Positions 17,029-24,328 of a stretch of DNA of 64,000 nt are shown piece after piece. The notes beneath the pieces were generated by a model that was given only the letters and a program-made list of their open reading frames with translations, had not been told where the DNA came from and did no database searches. The DNA is taken from positions 248,001-312,000 of the forward strand of contig NZ_JAHRXF010000001.1 in the NCBI RefSeq assembly GCF_019104725.1, read 5' to 3'. The first letter of the stretch is position 1; the number at the start of each line of letters is the position of its first letter. The translations under genes and the position numbers were made by a program. This DNA is from Streptomyces corallincola (lineage in GTDB: Bacteria > Actinomycetota > Actinomycetes > Streptomycetales > Streptomycetaceae).

Positions 17029-17754
17029 ATGAAGCGGACTACCCGAAACGGTCTGATCGCCGCCGTCGCCGCCTCCGGCGCGATGGCCGTGGCGATGCCG
17101 GTGTCCGCCGCTTTCGCAGCCGACGGCGCGTCCGCCGACGGCGCGGCGGTCGGCTCGCCCGGAGTGGTCTCCGGCAACACGGTTCAGGTCCCCATCGATG
17201 TGCCGGTGAATGTGTGCGGCAACACCGTGGATGGGGTGGGGCTGCTCAACCCGGCTTCGGGCAACGCGTGCGCGAGCATCGGCGGCGCGGCGACCTCCGG
17301 CAAGGCGTCCTCGGGGCGTTCGGTCCCCGCGGGCGGATCGTCCGCGTCGCGCGCGGTGGGCGGATCGTCGTCCACGGGCGGCGCCCCGGCGCTCGGTGAC
17401 AGCGTCGGTTCGCCGGGCCTGCTGTCCGGCAACGGCATCAAGATCCCCGTGGAGGTGCCGGTCAATCTCGTCGGCAACTCGGTCAATGTCGTCGGCATCG
17501 GCAACCCCGCCACCGGCAACCAGGGCGGACGCACCCCCGGCAAGCCCGCCCAGCCGACCCCGGCCCCGAAGCCGCCCGCCCCGGTGAAGTCGCCCCCCGG
17601 CACCCGCGGCCTGGAACCGGCCCCGGTCGCCTCCGGTACGTCCCTGGCCCACACCGGGACCGACCTCACCACCCCCCTGGCAGCGGGCAGCGCCGCACTC
17701 CTCCTCACCGGCACGGTCCTCTACCGCCGCGCCCGGTCGGTGCGCCCGTACTGA
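17029..17754 (+). CDS. Long chaplin with two chaplin domains and sortase signal
   Basis: Surface-anchored hydrophobic coat protein of aerial hyphae, 241 aa. The Sec signal is residues 1-30 (MKRTTRNGL...VSAAFA). The first chaplin domain (about 40-85) carries the family Cys pair (Cys63, Cys81) in NVCGNTVDGVGLLNPASGNAC. After a Ser/Gly linker, the second domain (about 121-165, GSPGLLSGNGIKIPVEVPVN) lacks both cysteines. A Pro-rich wall-spanning segment precedes the sorting motif LAHTG (206-210), a hydrophobic helix and the positive tail YRRARSVRPY. This matches the ChpA-C class anchored by sortases. ATG at 17029 follows GGAAGG. It ends in a strong terminator stem. Confidence 0.95.
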   Translation: MKRTTRNGLIAAVAASGAMAVAMPVSAAFAADGASADGAAVGSPGVVSGNTVQVPIDVPVNVCGNTVDGVGLLNPASGNACASIGGAATSGKASSGRSVPAGGSSASRAVGGSSSTGGAPALGDSVGSPGLLSGNGIKIPVEVPVNLVGNSVNVVGIGNPATGNQGGRTPGKPAQPTPAPKPPAPVKSPPGTRGLEPAPVASGTSLAHTGTDLTTPLAAGSAALLLTGTVLYRRARSVRPY

Positions 17755-17775
17755 CGGCACCGCCCCCGCCCCGCA

Positions 17776-17808
17776 GAGGCCCCGCCGGCCACACACCGGC
17801 GGGGCCTC
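17776..17808 (+). terminator. Chaplin gene terminator
   Basis: Perfect 13-bp stem GAGGCCCCGCCGG (17776-17788) and CCGGCGGGGCCTC (17796-17808) with a 7-nt loop, 21 bp past the chaplin stop. Confidence 0.85.
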
Positions 17809-18013
17809 CGGCGTTGTACCGGCGACGACTTCGGCGTACGAGCACCAATGATGAGGTCAACCGGACTGGAAAACAGGCCACTTGAAGCGGCCAGGTACCG
17901 GCCTCCCGCCATTTCCGCATGACGCGAACCGTGTTGATCCGCGAGGATGCCGCCGACGCGGTCCCGTACCGCGCCGCCCGGCAGCAACGACCGTACGGAA
18001 CTGGAGCACACCG

Positions 18014-18868
18014 ATGACCCACCCGGACCCCTCGGCCCTCGTCGTCACCCGCGCCACCCGTGCCGACTGGCCGGTGATCAGCGGCTGGGCGGCGGCGGAG
18101 GGCTGGAATCCGGGAGTGTCGGACGGTGACGCGTTCTTCGCCCAGGACCCGCGGGGCTTCTTCCTCGGCCGGATCGACGGCGAGCCGGTCTCCGCGATCT
18201 CCGTGGTGAACCAGGGCGCCGACTACGCCTTCCTCGGCTGCTACCTTGTCCGCCCCGACCAGCGCGGCCGGGGCCACGGCATCGCCACCTGGAACGCCGG
18301 ACTCGCGCACGCCGGGACCCGGACCGTCGGCCTGGACGGAGTCGTCGCACAGCAGGACAACTACCGTATGTCCGGGTTCCGTTCGGTCCATCGCACGATC
18401 CGGTACGCGGGTACGGCCCCGGAGACGGCACCCGCTTCCGGTGTACGGCCCGTCGTACCCGGTGATCTCCCCGCGATCTTCGCCTACGACCGGGAGTGCG
18501 TCCCCGCCGACCGCCCCGGCTTCCTGACGGCGTGGTTCACCACCGAGGGACACCGGGCGTACGTCCGGCACGACGGGCACCGGGCCACCGGTGTCGGCGT
18601 ACTCCGCCCCGCGCTGGAGGGCCTGCGCGTCGGCCCCCTCTTCGCGGACACCGAAGCCGACGCCCGTGCCCTGTTCGCCGCGCTGCTCGACGGTGCGGCC
18701 GGGCAGCGGATCGCCATCGACGTACCCGAACCGAACGCGCTCGCGGTCAAGTTGGCGGAAGAAGCGGGACTCCAGCCGTGCTTCGAGACGGCGCGCATGT
18801 ACAGCGGGCCGGTACGGGAGCACGCGGGGGAGCGCGTGTTCGGATCGGCCACCCTCGAACTGGGCTGA
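18014..18868 (+). CDS. GNAT family N-acetyltransferase with C-terminal second domain
   Basis: Cytosolic acyl-CoA-dependent transferase of 284 aa. The N-terminal GNAT domain (about 8-130) has the pattern DYAFLGCYLVRPDQRGRGHG, whose RxxGxG-like acetyl-CoA loop is RGRGHG. The remaining 140 residues resemble the Acetyltransf_18-type C-terminal domain found in actinobacterial GNATs. ATG at 18014 is preceded by GGAG. A second, unrelated-looking GNAT gene follows 140 bp downstream in the same direction. The substrate is unknown. Confidence 0.88.
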   Translation: MTHPDPSALVVTRATRADWPVISGWAAAEGWNPGVSDGDAFFAQDPRGFFLGRIDGEPVSAISVVNQGADYAFLGCYLVRPDQRGRGHGIATWNAGLAHAGTRTVGLDGVVAQQDNYRMSGFRSVHRTIRYAGTAPETAPASGVRPVVPGDLPAIFAYDRECVPADRPGFLTAWFTTEGHRAYVRHDGHRATGVGVLRPALEGLRVGPLFADTEADARALFAALLDGAAGQRIAIDVPEPNALAVKLAEEAGLQPCFETARMYSGPVREHAGERVFGSATLELG

Positions 18869-19008
18869 ATCCAGGGACACTTAGGAGGAGGTGCGGCCGG
18901 GCGGCCGTGGATTCGAAGGGGCCTGATCGACGGCGGTTCCGGAAGAGGAACCGGCGGGGCGGGCGTAATTCCGTTGCCCGTCGTCGAGCCGGATGGTGGG
19001 GTGGCCGG

Positions 19009-19785
19009 ATGGATCACTCAGCCGTACTCGCCCTCTACGACCGTGACATGCGTCAGGGGGCCAAGCCCGACGATCCGGGGTCCCGTGTCGAGCGCACCGC
19101 CCACGTCGTACGCCACCTGTCCGACGCCCGGAGCTGGAACGGCATCCTGTGGTCCGCACTGGACGAGGGCGTGGCCGACCGGGTGATCGCCGGGGAGATC
19201 GCGTACTTCAGCGGGCTCGGCGTGGACTTCGAGTGGAAGCTGTACGGGCACGACCGGCCGCACGACCTCGGCGCGCGGCTGCTCGCGGCCGGTTTCCGGG
19301 CCGAGCCCGAGGAGACGCTGCTGATCGCCGAGACCGCCTCCCTCGACACCGACACGCCTCCGCCGCCGGGCATCCGCCTGCTGACCGCCGTCGATCCGGC
19401 GGGCGTGGACCTCGTCGTGCGCGTGCACGAGAAGGTGTTCGGCAGGGACGGCGACGGATTGCGGCACCGGCTGCTCGCCCAGTTGGCCGCCGCCCCGGAC
19501 ACCGTTGTCGCGGTCGTGGCGATGGACGGGGACGAGCCGGTCTGCGCGGCTCGGATGGAACTGGTGCCCGGCACCCGCTTCGCCGGACTGTGGGGCGGCG
19601 GCACCGTCGAGTCCTGGCGGGGCCGGGGCCTCTACCGCGCCCTCGTCGCCCACCGGGCCCGCGTCGCCGCCACCCGTGGTTACCGCTATCTCCAGGTCGA
19701 TGCCTCGGACCTGAGCCGCCCCATCCTGGAACGGCTCGGCTTCCATGCCCTGAGCACCACGACCCCTTATCTGTACGGCAGTTGA
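19009..19785 (+). CDS. GNAT family N-acetyltransferase
   Basis: 258-aa protein with an N-terminal region of unknown fold and a C-terminal GNAT domain (about 118-255). The acetyl-CoA-binding motif is in WGGGTVESWRGRGLYRALVAHRARVAATRGYRYL, broken here by residue limits: the RGRGLY loop is the key element. The C terminus has the usual PILERLGFHAL ending. ATG at 19009 is taken because it begins the region with typical codon use; upstream sequence is a different-frame shadow. It follows another GNAT gene but a 140-bp gap argues against strict coupling. Substrate unknown. Confidence 0.85.
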   Translation: MDHSAVLALYDRDMRQGAKPDDPGSRVERTAHVVRHLSDARSWNGILWSALDEGVADRVIAGEIAYFSGLGVDFEWKLYGHDRPHDLGARLLAAGFRAEPEETLLIAETASLDTDTPPPPGIRLLTAVDPAGVDLVVRVHEKVFGRDGDGLRHRLLAQLAAAPDTVVAVVAMDGDEPVCAARMELVPGTRFAGLWGGGTVESWRGRGLYRALVAHRARVAATRGYRYLQVDASDLSRPILERLGFHALSTTTPYLYGS

Positions 19786-19792
19786 TGCGAAC

Positions 19793-19987
19793 TCAACGGC
19801 GCCCGGTCCGGTCCAGCGCGGCCACGATGCCCACGAGGATCGTCCACAGAATCCCGATGTGCTGCCGCCCCGGCACCACCAGCCGCCCCAGCACCCCGAT
19901 GACGATGCCGATCACGATGGCGCTGACCCACCCTCTCCATGTCCACCTCCCCCGGTCCGTGTCCCCACTGAGGTGCCGTCCGCCCAC
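19793..19987 (-). CDS. GlsB/YeaQ-like small membrane protein, C-terminally short
   Basis: Predicted 64-aa membrane protein. The segments WVSAIVIGIVIGVLGRLVVPG and IGILWTILVGIVAALD reproduce the first two membrane segments of the GlsB/YeaQ/YmgE stress-associated family, including the LVVPGRQ turn. The family normally has a third hydrophobic segment and about 80-90 residues; here translation stops at DRTGRR directly after segment two. It may be truncated or frameshifted. The start is a GTG at 19987 without an obvious ribosome site. It lies tail-to-tail 7 bp from the GNAT stop. Confidence 0.5.
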   Translation of the reverse strand: MGGRHLSGDTDRGRWTWRGWVSAIVIGIVIGVLGRLVVPGRQHIGILWTILVGIVAALDRTGRR

Positions 19988-20050
19988 GCCGACCGGGCGC
20001 AGTCCGCACCGCTTACCGCTCCCCTCCGTTCGTTCACCCCGCCTCGGCGG

Positions 20051-22780
20051 TCAGGGCGCCGGAACCGTCCGCTGCGGGGTGTTCCAGCCCGACACCCGCA
20101 CCCGCGCCGGTGAGCCGTGCAGATCCGCCGTGCGGTACGTCGCGATCAGGGTGACCGTGTCGCCGGGCCACAGGCTGGTCTGGTTGTCCGACCAGATGAC
20201 GGGCAGCACCGGGGTGCCGCCCGCGTCCACGAGGTGGACATCCGTCAGCAGGGACGGGGCGCGGGTCGTGCCCGCGTGACGCAGGGTGACCGTCGTCGTG
20301 GACGTCGTCCCGGACGTCCGGGTGTGGGCTGTCGCGGTCACCGGCGCCTCGGGCATCGAGGACAGGCCGCGCAGGTTCGCGTAGGACGTGGTCGGGGTGT
20401 AGTACCAGTCCGACTTGGACCAGTCGAGGGTGTCGGGCTTCGAGGAGAGCCAGTAGACGTTGCGGCTCAGTTCGCGGCCCGCCGCGTCCGTCAGGGTCAG
20501 CCGGAGGAGGTGGGTCTCCGCGAGGCCCGGCACCGATGCCGGAAGGGTGAACGTGTCGGCGCGCGCGCCGTCCCCCGCCACCTGGACGCCGCTCTCCGCG
20601 CGGTCGTACTTCTGGGTGCCGTCCGGATTGAACAGCGTTGCCCGCACGGTGAGTTCATCCGCCGCGGCATGCCGGTTGTTGACCACCGTCACCGAGTGGT
20701 CGTCGTACGAATACTGCACGTGCAGCGGCTCGTTGGCCTTCTTCGCGCCGAAGTAGGCGCCGCCCTGGTCGAGATAGCGGTCGAAGAGCTGCCAGTGGAG
20801 GGAGGTCCAGCCGCTGTTGAACATCCAGTGGATGACGCCGGTCGCCGGTCGGTCCTGGTCGGACGCGTTGCGGCCGTACGCCTCGAACTGGGCGCGGACC
20901 GCCTCGTACTGGGCCAGCTGGGCCTTGCGGACGTAGTCGCCGAGGTCCTTCGGGGCGCCGTAGCGGCCGGTCAGGGCCTGGTCATAGATCTTCAGGGTGC
21001 CGAAGGTGGCCGACGGGGAGCGGTGGTACTGGCGGGCGTCCGGGTCCTTCCAGAGGGTCTCCAGCTCGGCCGGGGTCATCATCCGGCGCAGGGTGTCCAT
21101 CGTCGGGATGTCGGGGCCCGCGCTGGTCTCGGAGTTGAAGCCGGTCGCGCCGCCCTCGCGCTTGGCGTACCAGTAGTTCGGCGGCACCCATTCGTACGGC
21201 CCGGTCATCTTCACGCCCGAACTGCCGAGCTGGGGCGAGGACTTGTCCGAGGCGGCCGCCACAACGGGCACCGGCCAGTCGGCGGCCTCGAGTGCGTCGA
21301 GATAACCCTTCTCGATCTTCGCGTCCGGTGCGAAGTCGCTGCCGATCAGGAACGAGATCACACTCGGGTGGTCGCGCAGCCGGGCGGCCTCCGCCGCCAT
21401 CGACGCCCGGGCGACCGGGTAGTCCGCCTCGTTCCACTTCTCCCCGGCCTCGGTGCCGTTGACCTGGCCCTCCCACTTGTCGCAGCACTCCCAGCCGGGC
21501 AGCGTGAGAACGCCGTAGCGGTCGGCCAGGTCGAAGAACTCGTCCGGCTCCAAGTGCCCTTCCAGACGCAGGGTGTTGAGACCCAGATCCAGCGCGTACT
21601 TCAGCCGGTCCGCGACGTACGCCGTGTCCCAGCGCAGGAACTCGTCCGGCGACCAGCCGGCCCCCTTGATGAGCAGCCCGCGGCCGTTGATCCGGTACGA
21701 CCGTGCTCCGTCGGAGTTGAGCGGCGCCCGTACGTCACGGACGCCGAACCGCCGGTGGGCGGTGTCCGACACCGTTCCGTCGGCGGACGCGGTGAGATCC
21801 AGGCCGTAGAGCGGCTGGCCGCCCATCCCCGCCGGCCACCACACCTTCGGGGAGGTGAGGCGCAGACCCGGCACCTCGGCGGGCGTGAACTCCACACTCC
21901 GCGTCTCGTGCGCGGCCAGCGGTACCGAACGGGCCACCCGCACCCCGGCGACCGTCCCCGCGACCCGCGCCGTCACCGGCCGTGCCGTGTCGTTGCGGAC
22001 CCTGGCGCGGACCGTCAGGTCCGCCGTGGCGAGCGACGGGACCGCCAGGTCCGTCACCACATGGGCGTCCTCCAGCGCCACCGGGCCGCCCCGGTGGACC
22101 AGTACGTCCCGGACGAGCCCCATGTTGCGGTCGGGCGGCGGCTGGACCCAGTCGAGCCAGCCCGTGGTCAGCTGCTGGTTCGGGTCGTTGGGCCGCACCC
22201 GGAAGGCGACCGTGTTGGTACCGCGTCGCACCAGCGAGGTGATGTCCAGGGCGTGCCGGGTGTAGATGCCGGACACCTCGTCCGCACCGGCGACCTGGTG
22301 GCCGTTCACATAGATGTCGGCGGCGGAGACCACGCCACTGAAGTCCAGCCGGGTGCGCCGCGAGGTGTCGTCCAGGGTGAAGTCGGAGCGGTACCACCAG
22401 GGCACCTCGAAGTCGGCGCGGGGGATCTTCGCCAGGTTCGTGGAGCGGAACGGGTCCGGGTACACCCCGTCCGCGAGCAGCGCCGCCAGCACCGTGGACC
22501 GGGAGCCCGCCGGGTGCCAGCCGGGCGTGCCGTAGCCGGGGGAGGAGACGGTCGCGGGCGAGTCGGGCACCTTCGCCGTGGACTGGATCGCGTACCCGGT
22601 GAGCGGCGTGGCGGAGCCCGCCTCGGACGGCACATGGGTCACGCTGACCCGGCCGCCGTGCGTGGCGTCCGGCTCCCCGGCACCGGGGGCGCTCCAGGCG
22701 CCGGTGGTCAGCGCGCCCAGCAGACTCAGCAGCGTGGCGGTCGTGGTGAGGCGGCGGGCGCGGGCGGGGGGAGAGAACAC
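20051..22780 (-). CDS. csxA: Secreted GH2 exo-beta-D-glucosaminidase
   Basis: Exported glycosidase of 909 aa that would release D-glucosamine from the non-reducing ends of chitosan oligosaccharides. A signal peptide (1-35) precedes the GH2 jelly-roll (VPWWYRSDFTL), immunoglobulin-like and TIM-barrel domains. The barrel contains LEGHLEPDEFFDLADRYG, GWECCDKWEGQ, FLIGSDFAPD and GFNSETSAGP. The last two carry Asp482 and Glu551, corresponding to the acid/base Asp and nucleophile Glu of the Amycolatopsis CsxA group, where Asp replaces the usual GH2 Glu. C-terminal beta-sandwich domains follow. GTG start at 22780 has GGAG upstream. The promoter holds a repressor-type operator, and the ROK gene lies 228 bp upstream. 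Confidence 0.93.
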   Translation of the reverse strand: MFSPPARARRLTTTATLLSLLGALTTGAWSAPGAGEPDATHGGRVSVTHVPSEAGSATPLTGYAIQSTAKVPDSPATVSSPGYGTPGWHPAGSRSTVLAALLADGVYPDPFRSTNLAKIPRADFEVPWWYRSDFTLDDTSRRTRLDFSGVVSAADIYVNGHQVAGADEVSGIYTRHALDITSLVRRGTNTVAFRVRPNDPNQQLTTGWLDWVQPPPDRNMGLVRDVLVHRGGPVALEDAHVVTDLAVPSLATADLTVRARVRNDTARPVTARVAGTVAGVRVARSVPLAAHETRSVEFTPAEVPGLRLTSPKVWWPAGMGGQPLYGLDLTASADGTVSDTAHRRFGVRDVRAPLNSDGARSYRINGRGLLIKGAGWSPDEFLRWDTAYVADRLKYALDLGLNTLRLEGHLEPDEFFDLADRYGVLTLPGWECCDKWEGQVNGTEAGEKWNEADYPVARASMAAEAARLRDHPSVISFLIGSDFAPDAKIEKGYLDALEAADWPVPVVAAASDKSSPQLGSSGVKMTGPYEWVPPNYWYAKREGGATGFNSETSAGPDIPTMDTLRRMMTPAELETLWKDPDARQYHRSPSATFGTLKIYDQALTGRYGAPKDLGDYVRKAQLAQYEAVRAQFEAYGRNASDQDRPATGVIHWMFNSGWTSLHWQLFDRYLDQGGAYFGAKKANEPLHVQYSYDDHSVTVVNNRHAAADELTVRATLFNPDGTQKYDRAESGVQVAGDGARADTFTLPASVPGLAETHLLRLTLTDAAGRELSRNVYWLSSKPDTLDWSKSDWYYTPTTSYANLRGLSSMPEAPVTATAHTRTSGTTSTTTVTLRHAGTTRAPSLLTDVHLVDAGGTPVLPVIWSDNQTSLWPGDTVTLIATYRTADLHGSPARVRVSGWNTPQRTVPAP

Positions 22781-22799
22781 GGCGGGCTCCAGCCTCGTA

Positions 22800-22829
22800 A
22801 AGTTAGGAAACTTTACTAACCAGGCTCAA
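22800..22829 (-). promoter_or_regulatory. csxA promoter with ROK-type operator between -35 and -10
   Basis: On the minus strand, TTGAGC (22829-22824), an 18-bp spacer and TAACTT (22805-22800) form a good sigma-70 promoter 20 bp from the start codon. The spacer and -10 are covered by an imperfect palindrome, GTTAGGAAA C TTTACTAAC (22802-22820, plus strand). Its form fits the AGGAAA-type operator described for the ROK repressor CsnR of Streptomyces chitosanase genes. The permease promoter at 24236-24264 has a similar layout. Confidence 0.7.
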
Positions 22830-22950
22830 GGTAGGGCGAGGCCCAGGGCATGTCAACGACCGTCAGCACGGCGCGGCTTGAGGGGGGGCGGGGCGTGTCC
22901 GCGCGGCGCCGACCGGCCCGCCCGTCGCGTGGTGGGCGGTGCGTGGTGGG

Positions 22951-22996
22951 TCGTATGTGGGGTGCGGACATGTGGGCTCACCACATGGTTCGTGGG
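22951..22996 (+). repeat. Site D: short TGTGGG array
   Basis: TGTGGG at 22956 and 22971 (15 bp apart) and a partial third unit at 22986. CATGTGG-gctca-CCACATG (22969-22987) pairs a unit with its inverted copy. It lies just past the stop of the ROK gene (23009, minus strand), so it may also act as its transcription end. Confidence 0.6.
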
Positions 22997-23008
22997 TGCG
23001 TCGTCCGT

Positions 23009-24211
23009 TCAGCCCCCGCCCGTCCGCCGCTCGAACACCACGTCCCGTGCCGTCCCCAACGCCGTCGCCACCGCGCCCAGCAGTACCGCGTCCTCGCCCA
23101 GTCGGCCCGGGGCGATACGGGGCCGCAGCGGAGTGAGCGTGCGCAGGTGCCGCCGTACCGGACCGAGGAGGAGATCCACGCTGTGCCCCACCCCGCCGCC
23201 GAGGACCACCAGATCGGGATCGAGGACCGCCGCCGCTGCCGCCACGGTGTGCGCTATCCGCTCGCCCTCCAGCGCCACCGCCCGAACCGCAGCCGGATCG
23301 CCCCGGCGGGCCGCGTCGAACACCGACTTCGCCGTGAGCTGCCCGCTCATGCCGAAACCCCGGGCCGACTCCACCACGGCCTCGCCCGATACCGCGTCCT
23401 CCAGGTGCTCCGGCTTCCGGCGGCCGGGCCACGGCAGGAACCCGATCTCCCCGGCCAGTCCGCGCGCCCCCGTGAACAGGCGCCCCTCGCTGACCACGCC
23501 CATCCCGAGACCGGTGCCGATCAGGATGTACGCGAACAGGCGGCTGCCCGCGCCGACCCCGTGGGTGTACTCCCCGAGCGCGGCCAGGTTCGCGTCGTTG
23601 TGCACCGCCAGTTCCACGCCGAGCCGCTCGCTCAGCGCGGTCACCAGCCCGGCCCGCCCCCAGCCCGGGAGGTGCATGGCGTACCGCACCCGGTCGCGCT
23701 CCGCGTCGTACACCCCCGGCGTGCCCAGCACTCCGTGCGCCACCTCGGCCTGGTCCACCCCGGAGTCGCCGATGACCTGGCCGACCGTGGCGACGATCAG
23801 GTCCGTCAGCGCGGCCGAGGACCGGGCGCGGTTGCGCACGTCGGCGCGTGCGACCACCGTGCCGTCCAGATCCACCACCGCGACCCGCAGCCGGCCGCGC
23901 CCCACGTCCACGCCGAGCGCGTACCCGGCGGCCGGGTCGGGGGCGTACAGCACGGCGGTCCTGCCCCGCTCCGGAGCGTGGGTGCCGGCCTCGCGGACCA
24001 GGCCCGCCGCCTCCAGGGAGGCCAGCGCGCTGGACACGGTCGGCTTCGACAGGCCGGTGTCACGGGCGAGTTGGGCACGTGAGGCGGCACCCGAGTCGCG
24101 CAGCCGGTCCAGCAGCAGCCGCTCGTTCGTACTGCGCAGGCGTCGGTGGTTCCAGGGCCGATCGGGGGACGTCACGGCGTCGCGGGCGGGCATCGCACCA
24201 TTCTCGTCCAC
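23009..24211 (-). CDS. ROK family transcriptional repressor (CsnR-like)
   Basis: Predicted DNA-binding repressor of about 400 aa. The N-terminal winged helix (about 25-85) has LLLDRLRDSGAASRAQLARD and GLSKPTVSSALASLEAAGLV. The ROK sugar-kinase-like domain follows, with GVDVGRGRLRVAVVDLDG and HNDANLAALGEY. The usual zinc motif CxCGxxGC is replaced by GFLPWPGRRKPEHLEDAVSG, so this is a zinc-less ROK variant. Its place between the exo-glucosaminidase and permease genes, and the operator-like sites in both promoters, suggest it represses both and is released by glucosamine or chitobiose-type sugars. The start is uncertain (GTG 24211, or ATG at MPARDAV slightly inside). Confidence 0.85.
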   Translation of the reverse strand: MDENGAMPARDAVTSPDRPWNHRRLRSTNERLLLDRLRDSGAASRAQLARDTGLSKPTVSSALASLEAAGLVREAGTHAPERGRTAVLYAPDPAAGYALGVDVGRGRLRVAVVDLDGTVVARADVRNRARSSAALTDLIVATVGQVIGDSGVDQAEVAHGVLGTPGVYDAERDRVRYAMHLPGWGRAGLVTALSERLGVELAVHNDANLAALGEYTHGVGAGSRLFAYILIGTGLGMGVVSEGRLFTGARGLAGEIGFLPWPGRRKPEHLEDAVSGEAVVESARGFGMSGQLTAKSVFDAARRGDPAAVRAVALEGERIAHTVAAAAAVLDPDLVVLGGGVGHSVDLLLGPVRRHLRTLTPLRPRIAPGRLGEDAVLLGAVATALGTARDVVFERRTGGG

Positions 24212-24235
24212 TTCCCGTCCGCTTTCGACGGGTAC

Positions 24236-24264
24236 TTGACGCCTCTAGTCAGGATCCTTAACTT
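24236..24264 (+). promoter_or_regulatory. Permease promoter with operator-like spacer
   Basis: TTGACG (24236-24241), a 17-bp spacer and TAACTT (24259-24264). The spacer contains GTCAGGATCCTTAAC, an imperfect palindrome centred on BamHI-like GGATCC. The run CCTTAACTTTA matches CCTAACTTTA of the csxA promoter strand, both covering the -10 box. It lies between the divergent ROK and permease genes. Confidence 0.6.
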
Positions 24265-24328
24265 TATCGGCCGGTACCGGCACCCCCCCACCCGCGGCGA
24301 GACCCCGCCCCGCCCTCCAGGAGGCTCC

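Noticed and set aside
20117-22819. 900-codon plus-strand frame opposite the GH2 gene
   Set aside because: Exact antisense of the glucosaminidase; amino acid composition Arg/Val/Gly-biased and no recognisable fold.
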